Source: JADJPO01 sp046330955
Lineage (GTDB): Bacteria; Actinomycetota; Actinomycetes; Actinomycetales; Kineosporiaceae
Length of the DNA: 64,000 nucleotides
NCBI GenBank assembly: GCA_046330955.1
Contig: JAXLRT010000018.1
Span: forward strand, 62,001 to 126,000
Direction: 5' to 3'
Positions 51,140 to 60,878 of this stretch are shown here, piece after piece (positions within the stretch are counted from its first letter, which is position 1; the number at the start of each line of letters is the position of its first letter). The notes below the pieces were generated by a model that worked only from the letters and a program-made list of their open reading frames with translations, made no database searches and was not told the DNA's origin. The translations under genes and the position numbers were made by a program.

Positions 51140-52474
51140 GTGAGACGCTCCTCGTACGGCACCCTGGCCGCCCTCGCCCTGTCCTCGGCGATCGTCCTGG
51201 TCTCGGGATCGCCCGCCTCGGCGTCCGACGACACCCGTGAGCCGGTCGTCGTCCCCGGGTGGACGGCGGGACCGGCCACGCCCGGACCGCGCGCCCTCGC
51301 CGCCCGCACCACGGCGCTGGATGCCGCCCAGTTCGCCGCGGCCATGACCACCACGCTGACGAGCGCCGCCGACGGCAGCCGCTACCTCGGCCCGGCGCTG
51401 TCGGGCCTCGTCATCGACCCGGAGGACGGCACCGTCATCTGGCGCCACCTCGACGGTCGGACCCGGCTGCCGGCCTCGACCCAGAAGCTGCTCACCGCGT
51501 TCACCGTGCTGCACTCGCTGACACCGGACGCGGTGCTCACCACGCGGGTGTACCAGAGCACCGCCGACCGCGGCCGGATCTACCTTCGCGGCGGCGGCGA
51601 CCCCTCGCTCGGCGTGGCCCGGATCGGGGCACTGGCGGAGGCGACCGCCCGCAGGCTGGCTCTGCAGAAGCGCACCTCGGTGGTGCTGTACGTCGACCGG
51701 TCGATCTTCCCGGCACCGACCATGGCGCCGGGATGGAAGGCGAGCTACCGCAGCGACGTCCAGCCCCCGCAGGGCCTGACCCTGGCCGGCTATCGCAAGC
51801 CGGACGGCGCACTGGCCGCCGGACGCGCGTTCGTCACCGCCCTGAAGGCCCGCGGGGTCACGGCGAAGCTGGCGACCATCACCACCACGCCCGCGACCCG
51901 CACCGAACTCGCCACGACGGCCTCCGCGCCGATCTCGCGGCTGGTGGCGAGCATGCTCAACGCCAGCATCAACGACTACGCCGAGTTCTTGTTGCGCCAT
52001 GCCGCGCGGGCCGGTGGCCGGCCCGCCACCTGGCAGGGCGCGGCGGCCCACGAGATCGCCGTGCTCACCGCGGCCCACATCCCCCTCGGCGGCGTCCGCA
52101 TCGTCGACGGCACCGGACTGTCCCGGCTGGCCCGGGTGACCCCCGCGGCATTGACCGGCGTCGTCCGGTTGCTGTGGACCACCCCGGCGGACAAGGCGAT
52201 CGTCTTCTCGCCCAACGGTATTCCGCGTGCCGGGCAGAGCGGGACCCTGGCGAAGCGGTACCACACGCCGCAGCACCGTTGCGCGCAGGGCCAGGTGCTG
52301 GCCAAGACCGGCACCCTGGACGACGCGGTCGCGCTGGCGGGGGTGGCGCAGGGTGCCGACGGCCGCGACCGGGTGTTCGCCTTCGTGGAGAACGGGATCG
52401 TCGGCAAGAACACCTCGGTGCGGCTCGCGGTCGACACCCTGGCCACCACGGTGGTCGGCTGCGCCCTGCGGTAA
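51140..52474 (+). CDS. dacB: D-alanyl-D-alanine carboxypeptidase/endopeptidase (PBP4, S13)
   Basis: The 444-aa product has a signal peptide (VRRSSYGTLAALALSSAIVLVSGSPASA) and the three penicillin-binding motifs: SxxK with Ser113 (STQK), SxN in ASINDYAEFLL and KTG in LAKTGTLDDAVAL. It trims the peptide stems of peptidoglycan outside the membrane. The GTG start at 51140 gives a normal signal peptide. It stands alone after the nar operon, with a following gap of only 33 bp. Confidence 0.92.
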   Translation: MRRSSYGTLAALALSSAIVLVSGSPASASDDTREPVVVPGWTAGPATPGPRALAARTTALDAAQFAAAMTTTLTSAADGSRYLGPALSGLVIDPEDGTVIWRHLDGRTRLPASTQKLLTAFTVLHSLTPDAVLTTRVYQSTADRGRIYLRGGGDPSLGVARIGALAEATARRLALQKRTSVVLYVDRSIFPAPTMAPGWKASYRSDVQPPQGLTLAGYRKPDGALAAGRAFVTALKARGVTAKLATITTTPATRTELATTASAPISRLVASMLNASINDYAEFLLRHAARAGGRPATWQGAAAHEIAVLTAAHIPLGGVRIVDGTGLSRLARVTPAALTGVVRLLWTTPADKAIVFSPNGIPRAGQSGTLAKRYHTPQHRCAQGQVLAKTGTLDDAVALAGVAQGADGRDRVFAFVENGIVGKNTSVRLAVDTLATTVVGCALR

Positions 52475-52507
52475 GGTCCGGCGTAGCCCGAACGTGATCA
52501 TTCGGGC

Positions 52508-53212
52508 ATGTCGACCGCGGGAGGGCCGTCGTCCATGGTGTCGCGCGAGAAGTCGAGCACGCCCCACACGGGAGCCGGCGCCCTGGCGGCAGCCGGCATG
52601 GCGGCCCTCGTGGTGCTGGTCGGCGGCTGTTCCGGGTCCGGTGGCTCCGCTGCCCCCGGCTCATCCCCCAGCGGGGCGACGTCCGCCGCCTCGGCCGGTG
52701 TCTCGGGCTCGACCGGCACGGCCGGCTCAGCGGTCGAGTCGGCCTCGGCGGCCGCCGCGAGCTCTCCCGGCCCCGTGCTGGCCCAGGCCGAGACCAGTGA
52801 CAACGGCATCCCGTTGCGTATCGCGTTGACCGAGGTTCGGGTCCACGGTCAGCTGCTGACGGTCTCGGTGGCCGCCACCAATCTCCTCGCGGCGCCGGAG
52901 ACCAAGAGCTGGCAGGTGAGCGGCTTCTTCAGCAACGGGATCTTCGACGCCACGGACGCGCTGTCGGTGCCCGAGGCGAACACGGCAGACGGCATCTACG
53001 TCCTGGACGACACCAACGCCAAGCGGTACCTCGTCGCCCGTAACCAGCAGAAGCTGTGCGTGTGCACGGGGGACCTGTCCCGGGTCTTCGCCACGCCGGG
53101 CCGGTCCATCACGGTGACCGCCACCTTCAAGGCGCCCCCGCCGGAGGTCACCACCGTGACCGTGCAGGTGCCGCACGCGAAGGCCTTCACCGGCGTCCCG
53201 GTTCAGCGATGA
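52508..53212 (+). CDS. Putative lipoprotein of unknown function
   Basis: The 234-aa product begins with a lipoprotein signal (ALAAAGMAALVVLVGGC, lipobox LVGGC, Cys about residue 41), then a Ser/Ala/Gly linker to about 92. The last 140 residues form a beta-rich domain (IPLRIALTEVRVHGQLLTVSVAATN... KRYLVARNQQKLCVCTGDLSRVF), with a CVC pair. The fold is not recognised. The start may be ATG 52535. Translation is coupled to the following OmpA-domain gene by ATGA, so the two act together. Confidence 0.75.
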   Translation: MSTAGGPSSMVSREKSSTPHTGAGALAAAGMAALVVLVGGCSGSGGSAAPGSSPSGATSAASAGVSGSTGTAGSAVESASAAAASSPGPVLAQAETSDNGIPLRIALTEVRVHGQLLTVSVAATNLLAAPETKSWQVSGFFSNGIFDATDALSVPEANTADGIYVLDDTNAKRYLVARNQQKLCVCTGDLSRVFATPGRSITVTATFKAPPPEVTTVTVQVPHAKAFTGVPVQR

Positions 53213-53781
53213 CCAATCGGGCGTGGGTGCGCGACCGTCGAACCTGGGCATGCGGTGCCGTGATGCTCACCGTGTTCGCCACCGGGGCCGGGACGGCGGC
53301 GGCCGACACGCCGAGCCCGACACCGGTGACCGCTGCGGCCGCCACGGACTCGGACGGCGGCACGGTCGAGGATCTCATCCTGCCGGTGGAGGACCTGGTC
53401 TTCGGCGAGGCGAACGCCGACGGCTCGCTGACCGATCTGGGCGCCGAGCTGCGCCTCGCCGCCGATGTGTTGTTCGCCGTCGACAAGGCCGACCTGTCGC
53501 CCCGCGCGATGGACCTCCTCCGGGACGCCGCCACCCGGACCGCTCGCGCTCACGCCACCACGGTGACGGTCTCCGGGCACACCGACGATCAGGGCAGCGA
53601 CGACTACAACCAGACACTGTCCGAACGGCGTGCCCAGACGGTGCAAGCAGCGCTGCAGAAACTGGTCGGCCCCTCGGTCGTGATCACTGCCGTCGGGTTC
53701 GGCGAGACCCGGCCGATCGCCGACAACACCACCGCGCAGGGCCGGGCCCTGAACCGACGGGTGGAGATCCGGCTGCGCTGA
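53209..53781 (+). CDS. Secreted OmpA-C domain protein
   Basis: The 190-aa product has a signal peptide (about residues 1-32, ends TAAADT) and a C-terminal OmpA domain (VLFAVDKADLSPRAMDLLRDAA... TVSGHTDDQGSDDYNQTLSERRAQTVQAAL... GFGETRPIADNTTAQGRALNRRVEIRL). The Asp and Arg residues that hold diaminopimelate are present, so it should bind peptidoglycan non-covalently. It is the partner of the preceding lipoprotein. Confidence 0.92.
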   Translation: MTNRAWVRDRRTWACGAVMLTVFATGAGTAAADTPSPTPVTAAAATDSDGGTVEDLILPVEDLVFGEANADGSLTDLGAELRLAADVLFAVDKADLSPRAMDLLRDAATRTARAHATTVTVSGHTDDQGSDDYNQTLSERRAQTVQAALQKLVGPSVVITAVGFGETRPIADNTTAQGRALNRRVEIRLR

Positions 53782-53818
53782 GCCCAGCGCGGCGGCGTCA
53801 GTCCATCGCGCGGCGGCG

Positions 53819-56170
<2,352 letters not shown>

Positions 56171-56576
56171 GTCGTCCGCTGCCCCAGCCTCTCGTCGGTG
56201 GTGTGCCCGTCGGCCACGTCGCGCCGGGGCGTGCGAGGACGCCGCCGCCGATCGGCCGACATGCCTCGAGCCTGACACACAACCTCCTCGACCGACCCGC
56301 GGATCGGCCCGACGGGACACCACCCCGGCGGAATCGCCCGCGTCATCCTTCCAAACGGGAGCGGCCGACCGCGGGCACGACGCTCGGTCACGAGGCGGGA
56401 CCTGACGATCATTCACGACGCGAGCCTGACCTTCTGGCACACAATGAGAGGGTTTCGTGGGGTTCACCTGTCGAGCCGGGAGCGCGGGCTCACCGAGCGG
56501 GGAACCGCAGGCCTCACCCTCGCCATCCCACCTGCCGAGGACAGACAGAGCGGATCAGGGTGCGAGGGAGCGATCG
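56171..56576. other. 406-bp gap between divergent genes, no gene seen
   Basis: No frame here looks coding on either strand. The gap holds the divergent control regions of the E1 fusion gene and the SSI-like gene. GAGGGAG at 56564-56570 is the ribosome-binding site for the latter. GGTTTCGTGGGGTTCACC near 56451-56468 resembles pieces of the hairpin repeats elsewhere in the window, without its partner arm. Confidence 0.5.
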
Positions 56577-57233
56577 ATGACCGGCGGACGGCGAGCGAGG
56601 ACGGCGGCAGTGCTCGGTGCCACCCTGGTGAGTCTCGCCTGGGTGAGTGGCTGCGGCCGGGGCGGTGAGACCGCCACGTCGACCGGCACCGCGGCGTCCA
56701 CGGGTGCCCCGGCGGGAGCCACGGCGACCGGCGCCGTCACCACCCCGGACGGCGAACCCGGGGTGGTCGGCGGCAGCCCCGGCTCGGGGGCCACGCCGAC
56801 CGGCGGGGTCACCCAGGTCGTCACCGGCACCCAGGGTGCGACCGGTCGCGGCGCCCCCGTGCCCTGGGAGGGCAGCCCGATGCCGACCGCCTCGTTGCCC
56901 GAGCGCGCCTCGGGCAAGGCCGCGTTGACCATCCTGCTGGACGACGGCTTCGGGGTGCGCACCACCTGGACCCTGACCTGCGACCCGGCCGGCGGCACCC
57001 ACCCACACCCGGCCGCGGCGTGCGGGGTACTCGGTGCCAGGGGGGCCGCCGCGCTGCCCGCGCCGAAGGGCACGGTCTGCACCGAGCAGTACGGCGGGCC
57101 GCAGAAGGCCAAGATCACGGGAACTTGGAAGGGCACGAAGGTCGCCGCGCAGCTGAGTCTCGAGAACGGCTGCGAGATCGGTCGCTGGACGGCGCTGCTC
57201 GGCCTGCTGCCCCCCGGTGGCCTGCCCGGCTGA
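56577..57233 (+). CDS. Subtilisin-inhibitor (SSI)-like lipoprotein
   Basis: The 218-aa product has a lipoprotein signal (lipobox VSGC, Cys about 26), a Thr/Gly/Ala linker to about 100 and an SSI-like domain: LTILLDDGFGVRTTWTLTCDPAGGTHPHPAAACGVL, then KGTVCTEQYGGPQKAKITGTWKGTKVAAQLSLENGCEIGRW. Four cysteines at the SSI spacing should form the two disulfides. SSI proteins inhibit subtilisin-like serine proteases. The reactive loop here (VCTEQYGG) is unlike classical SSI, so inhibition is unproven. ATG 56577 follows GAGGGAG. Confidence 0.83.
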   Translation: MTGGRRARTAAVLGATLVSLAWVSGCGRGGETATSTGTAASTGAPAGATATGAVTTPDGEPGVVGGSPGSGATPTGGVTQVVTGTQGATGRGAPVPWEGSPMPTASLPERASGKAALTILLDDGFGVRTTWTLTCDPAGGTHPHPAAACGVLGARGAAALPAPKGTVCTEQYGGPQKAKITGTWKGTKVAAQLSLENGCEIGRWTALLGLLPPGGLPG

Positions 57234-57260
57234 TCCGCTCGGTCGTGATCCGCTCGGTCG
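57231..57260. repeat. 15-bp tandem duplication containing a stop codon
   Basis: TGATCCGCTCGGTCG occurs twice in tandem, at 57231-57245 and 57246-57260. The first copy holds the SSI-like gene's stop codon. Confidence 0.7.
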
Positions 57261-57326
57261 TGATCACTGTCTCGCAGGGTGTTTCCCCCGCCGGAGGGGG
57301 GAGAATCCCTGCACACCAGTGATCAC
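57260..57326 (+). promoter_or_regulatory. Long composite hairpin in the gamma-carbonic anhydrase leader
   Basis: GTGATCACTG (57260-57269) pairs with 57317-57326, GCAGGG (57274-57279) with CCCTGC (57307-57312), and TCCCCC (57284-57289) with GGGGGA (57297-57302). The nested arms form one hairpin of 67 bases that ends 21 bases before the ATG, with GGAGGGG outside it. It may end the upstream message, or act as a leader control element. Confidence 0.6.
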
Positions 57327-57347
57327 CGTCGCCGGAGGGGCCACACC

Positions 57348-57863
57348 ATGATCATTCAGCTGGAAGAGCGGGTGCCACGGATCGATCCCACCGCGTGGGT
57401 GGCACCGTCCGCGACCGTGGCGGGTGACGTCGTCCTCGGCGCCGAGGCGAGCCTCTGGTACGGCACCGTGGTGCGCGCCGACACCGAGGCGATCCGGATC
57501 GGGGCGGGCAGCAACATCCAGGACGGCAGCGTGCTGCACGCCGATCCGGGCTTCCCGTGCACCGTGGGTGCCGGCGTCGTGGTCGGCCACCGCGCCGTGC
57601 TGCACGGCTGCACCGTCGAGGACGACGTGCTGGTCGGCATCGGCGCCATTGTCATGAACGGCGCCATGATCGGCACCGGCTCACTGATCGGCGCCGGCGC
57701 CCTGGTGCCCGAGGGCGTGGTGATCCCGCCGCGCTCCCTGGTGCTCGGCCAACCCGGCAAGGTCCGTCGCGCCCTGTCGGACGAGGACGTCGACCGCATC
57801 CGCCGCAACGCCGCCCACTACCGCGCCCTCCGCCTCACCCACGCCGCCGCCCTCCCCGGCTGA
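57348..57863 (+). CDS. Gamma-class carbonic anhydrase family protein
   Basis: The 171-aa product is a left-handed beta-helix of hexapeptide repeats (VAPSATVAGDVVLGAEASLWYGTVVRADTEAIRIGAGSNIQDGSVLHADPGFPCTVGAGVVVGHRAVLHG in outline), with the zinc-ligand histidines in VLHAD and VGHRAVLHG. It is the Cam/YrdA-like clade; activity as a carbonic anhydrase is not certain for all members. The ATG at 57348 follows GGAGGGG at a 7-base spacing. Confidence 0.9.
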   Translation: MIIQLEERVPRIDPTAWVAPSATVAGDVVLGAEASLWYGTVVRADTEAIRIGAGSNIQDGSVLHADPGFPCTVGAGVVVGHRAVLHGCTVEDDVLVGIGAIVMNGAMIGTGSLIGAGALVPEGVVIPPRSLVLGQPGKVRRALSDEDVDRIRRNAAHYRALRLTHAAALPG

Positions 57864-57954
57864 GCCGCCCCGGGTGAGCCGCCCTCCCCCGACGCGCCCC
57901 TCCCACCAGCGCGACGTGGCGGGACGACGGCACCGCGGTGACGCGGGGTGACGT

Positions 57955-58416
57955 TCAGCGCCGAGGGACGGCGAGCCACGCTCGGGTGGACGGCGCCACG
58001 GTCAGGGCGGTGCCCAGGACGGCGAGCGCGGCGGCGGCCACCAGGGTCACGATGCGACCGCTGACGTCGCGGGCGCCGAGCCAGGTGAGGGCGAGCGGGG
58101 GTAGCAGGTGAGCGAGCAGCGAGAGCGCCGTGGCCGGCGTCCGGCGGCGCGCGCGCAGGGCGAGCCACGCCGTCAGGTCGATCGCGCCCACGACCCCGGC
58201 ACCGGCCGCCACCGCGAGCAACACGGCGAGGGCCAGGTCGCTCCAGTCGCCCGAGGTGCGGTTGAGCCAGGTGATGGCCGCCGCGATCACCGCGAGCCCC
58301 GCCAGGATCACCGCGATGGCGGTCTCCACCAGCAACAACACCGACAGCGCGCGCACGGTCGCCGGACGGGTCCGTGCCGAGCCGGTCGAACCGATCGAGC
58401 CGGTCGAGGTGGTCAT
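57955..58416 (-). CDS. Small four-TM membrane protein of unknown function
   Basis: The 153-aa product has four hydrophobic segments (VRALSVLLLVETAIAVILAGLAVIAAAITWL; LALAVLLAVAAGAGVVGAIDLTAWLAL; ALSLLAHLLPPLALTWLGA; IVTLVAAAALAVLGTALTV). I do not recognise it beyond general similarity to small actinobacterial integral membrane proteins. ATG 58416 begins with a Thr/Ser/Gly-rich leader. It is divergent from the HMG-CoA lyase gene, 28 bp away, so their promoters must overlap. Confidence 0.65.
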   Translation of the reverse strand: MTTSTGSIGSTGSARTRPATVRALSVLLLVETAIAVILAGLAVIAAAITWLNRTSGDWSDLALAVLLAVAAGAGVVGAIDLTAWLALRARRRTPATALSLLAHLLPPLALTWLGARDVSGRIVTLVAAAALAVLGTALTVAPSTRAWLAVPRR

Positions 58417-58444
58417 CTGCCGAGCATGCCAGCACAGTGGTGCC

Positions 58445-59386
58445 ATGAGCGTCTTCGCTGAGCACCCACGCCGGGTCGAGATCGTCGAGGTGGGTCCGCG
58501 CGACGGGCTGCAGAACGAGGCGGCCGTCCTCACGACCGAGACCAAGGTGGAGCTGATCCGCCGGGCGGTGACCGCCGGTGTCCGGCGCATCGAGGCCGTC
58601 AGCTTCGTGCACCCTCGGCTGGTGCCCCAGATGGCCGATGCCGAGGCGGTCATGGCGGCGATGCAGGCGCCCGAGTTCTGGGCGGACCTGCCCCCCCGGG
58701 ACGAGGTGACCCTCATCGGGCTGGTACTCAACCCCCGCGGGTTCGACCGCGCGCTGGCCGCCGGGGTCGACGAGGTCAACGTGGTGGTCTCGGCCAGCGA
58801 GGGCTTCGCGCAGCGCAACCAGAACGCCTCTCGGGCAGAGCTGTTGGACGCCGCGACCGACATCGCGGGTCGTGCTCGGGACGCCGGACTGGCGGCGTCC
58901 GTGGTGATCACCACCTGCTTCGGATGCCCGTTCGACGGCGAGGTGGCGCCGAGCGAGGTGCTGGACGTCGTCCGCTCGCTCGTGGCGTCCGGCTACCGCG
59001 AGATCGCGATCGCCGACACGATCGGGGTCGGGGTGCCGGCACGGGTGCGCGAGCTGGTCGAGGGGGTCCGGTCGATCGATGCCGGCGTCCGGCTGCGGGC
59101 GCACTTCCACAACACCCGCAACACCGGCTACGCCAACGCCCTCGCCGCCGTGGAGGCGGGGGTCGAGGTGCTCGACGCGTCGATCGGCGGCATCGGCGGC
59201 TGCCCGTTCGCGCCGAACGCCACCGGCAACATCGCCACCGAGGATCTGCAATACCTGTTGCAGCGCAGCGGGTACGAGACCGGCCTCGAACTGAACACAC
59301 TGGCCGAGGCCGGTACCTGGATCGGCGAGCGGCTGGGCCGGCCGGCACCCGCGTTGCTCGGGCGAGCCGGGGCCTTCCCCCGCTGA
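58445..59386 (+). CDS. Hydroxymethylglutaryl-CoA lyase family protein
   Basis: The 313-aa product has the HMGL TIM-barrel landmarks: EVGPRDGLQNEAAVLTTETKVELIRRAVTAGVRRIEAVSFVHPRLVPQMADAE in outline, the metal-binding His pair in RAHFHNTRNTGYANALAAVEAG and the signature GGIGGCPFAPNATGNIATEDLQYLL with catalytic Cys253. HMG-CoA lyase splits HMG-CoA to acetyl-CoA and acetoacetate in leucine breakdown. With the E1 fusion 2.3 kb away this fits branched-chain catabolism, though other needed genes are not here. Confidence 0.93.
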   Translation: MSVFAEHPRRVEIVEVGPRDGLQNEAAVLTTETKVELIRRAVTAGVRRIEAVSFVHPRLVPQMADAEAVMAAMQAPEFWADLPPRDEVTLIGLVLNPRGFDRALAAGVDEVNVVVSASEGFAQRNQNASRAELLDAATDIAGRARDAGLAASVVITTCFGCPFDGEVAPSEVLDVVRSLVASGYREIAIADTIGVGVPARVRELVEGVRSIDAGVRLRAHFHNTRNTGYANALAAVEAGVEVLDASIGGIGGCPFAPNATGNIATEDLQYLLQRSGYETGLELNTLAEAGTWIGERLGRPAPALLGRAGAFPR

Positions 59387-59389
59387 GGC

Positions 59390-59770
59390 TCAGCCGCCCG
59401 ACTCGGCGGCCGGGGTGCGACCGCGCAAGGGCCGATCGCGGGGCACCAGGCCGAGGGACTCGATCAGCTCGCCCACGCGCACGTGCTGCATCCGGCCGTC
59501 CGTGGTGACCATGTCGTTCAACCGCGAGGCCGGAACCAGGATCTGCCCCGGGAACAGGTCGTCGAACACCGCCGCGAGCCGGGTGAGCGGCATCTGCGAG
59601 GCGGTGAAGTCGACGAACAGCTCGGGGTCGGGGGCCTGTCGCAGCGCGAGTTTCACCAGCGGCGGCAGCGTGATGTTCTCGCACCAGCACTCACATCCGG
59701 CGAGATCGGAGATGCAGGCGCAGCCGAACTCGCACGAGATCCCGCAACCGTCCAGTTCACATTCGGGCAT
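59390..59770 (-). CDS. Small protein with a dense N-terminal cysteine cluster
   Basis: I do not recognise this 126-aa protein. Residues 4-30 hold eight cysteines: C4, C9, C13, C17, C19, C26, C28 and C30, with C-x3-C, C-x-C and C-x-C-x-C spacings, enough to bind metal ions or an Fe-S cluster. Residues 34-115 look like a small globular domain (LPPLVKLALRQAPDPELFVDFTASQMPLTRLAAVFDDLFPGQILVPASRLNDMV). ATG 59770 chosen; GTG 59782 is possible. It lies between the lyase stop (4 bp away, convergent) and the Nei gene, divergent. Confidence 0.7.
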   Translation of the reverse strand: MPECELDGCGISCEFGCACISDLAGCECWCENITLPPLVKLALRQAPDPELFVDFTASQMPLTRLAAVFDDLFPGQILVPASRLNDMVTTDGRMQHVRVGELIESLGLVPRDRPLRGRTPAAESGG

Positions 59771-59913
59771 GCCCCACCCCACAGGAATCCGGATCCGACC
59801 GGCGGCCCCCGCCGTTCTCGCGACGCTACCCCTGACCTGCTCGGGCGCAATCGGACTCGCCCCCTCCGGACCGCCCGGACCACGAGGACCAGGCGGCGTG
59901 AGAGGCTCACGCC

Positions 59914-60759
59914 ATGCCCGAAGGTCACACCCTGCACGCGCTGGCCCGCGACCTGGACGCCGCGTTCGCCGGCACCACTCCGCAGGTCACCAGCCCCCAG
60001 GGCCGCTTCGCCGAGGGCGCCGCGTTGCTGGACGGTAACCGCGTGGTGCGCGCCGAGGCGCACGGCAAGCACCTGCTGATCAGCTTCGACCACGACCTGT
60101 TCCTCAACGTGCACCTCGGCCTGATCGGCAAGTTCTCGATCACCCGGTTCGCCCGGCCGCTGCCCCGGCCGGCCTGGGACGACATCCCGCGCACCGGCCA
60201 GATCCGGCTGCGCCTGGTCAACGAGTGCCACGTGGCCGACCTGCGCGGGCCGACGCTGTGCGCGGTGATCACGCCCGACGAGGCGGCGGCCGTACGCGGG
60301 CGGCTCGGGCCGGATCCGTTGCAGCCGGACGCCGACCCCGACCTCGCCTGGACCCGGATCCAGCGCAGCAAGCGCAGCATCGCCGAGCTGCTGATGGACC
60401 AGTCGATCATCGCCGGCGTCGGCAACGTCTACCGCTGCGAGGTGCTGTTCCGATTGCGGCTGAGCCCGTTCACCCCGGGCGCCGACCTGCGGCGGCGCAG
60501 CTGGCAGGCGATCTGGGCGGACCTGGTCGAGCTGATGCCGCTGGGCGTCACCTCGGGCCGCATCATCACCGTGCCGGACGACGTCGAGGCCGCCCGAGCC
60601 GAGCTCGCCGCGACCGGACGCATCGGCCCCGGCGAGCGCGCGTCGTCCGTCTACAAGCGACAGAGCCAACCGTGCCCGGTCTGCGGCGCCACCATCCGCA
60701 CTCAACTGGTGGCCGGCCGCAACCTGTTCTGGTGCGGCCGCTGCCAACGCCGCCACTGA
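59914..60759 (+). CDS. Fpg/Nei family DNA glycosylase (endonuclease VIII-like)
   Basis: The 281-aa product begins MPEGH, with catalytic Pro and Glu at the N-terminus after Met removal, has the H2TH helix (LLMDQSIIAGVGNVYRCEVLF) and a C-terminal zinc finger CPVCGATIRTQLVAGRNLFWCGRCQRRH in outline. It excises oxidised bases and cleaves at abasic sites. The PEGH opening favours the Nei group over Fpg (PELP), as in mycobacterial Nei2. The stop codon is shared with the first base of repeat copy C. Confidence 0.93.
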   Translation: MPEGHTLHALARDLDAAFAGTTPQVTSPQGRFAEGAALLDGNRVVRAEAHGKHLLISFDHDLFLNVHLGLIGKFSITRFARPLPRPAWDDIPRTGQIRLRLVNECHVADLRGPTLCAVITPDEAAAVRGRLGPDPLQPDADPDLAWTRIQRSKRSIAELLMDQSIIAGVGNVYRCEVLFRLRLSPFTPGADLRRRSWQAIWADLVELMPLGVTSGRIITVPDDVEAARAELAATGRIGPGERASSVYKRQSQPCPVCGATIRTQLVAGRNLFWCGRCQRRH

Positions 60760-60860
60760 ACCCGCTCATGCTCCCCAGCTGCCCGCTCATACTCCGCAGC
60801 TGACGCTTGGCAACGTTTACATCAGTGCCGAACTCGTCACCTGCGGAGCATGAGCGGGTT
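60759..60860. repeat. Dispersed hairpin repeat, copy C
   Basis: Terminal arms 60759-60774 (AACCCGCTCATGCTCC) and 60845-60860 are exact reverse complements. Inside, two near-identical 21-bp units lie in tandem at 60761-60781 and 60782-60802 (two mismatches). The copy shares its arms and the motif ATACTCCGCAGCTGACG with copy D at 62.8 kb in the same orientation. The right arm ends 18 bases before the S9 peptidase ATG. Confidence 0.75.
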
Positions 60861-60866
60861 TCGCAC

Positions 60867-60872
60867 TAGGGT
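60867..60872 (+). promoter_or_regulatory. -10-like hexamer before the S9 peptidase gene
   Basis: TAGGGT lies six bases ahead of the ATG at 60879, so the message would be leaderless. It lies just after the right arm of repeat copy C. Confidence 0.35.
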
Positions 60873-60878
60873 CGGAAG

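Noticed and set aside
56203..56580. A 125-codon plus-strand frame in the gap before the SSI-like gene
   Set aside because: It is Arg/Pro/His-rich without domain or ribosome-binding site and runs into the real gene's start.
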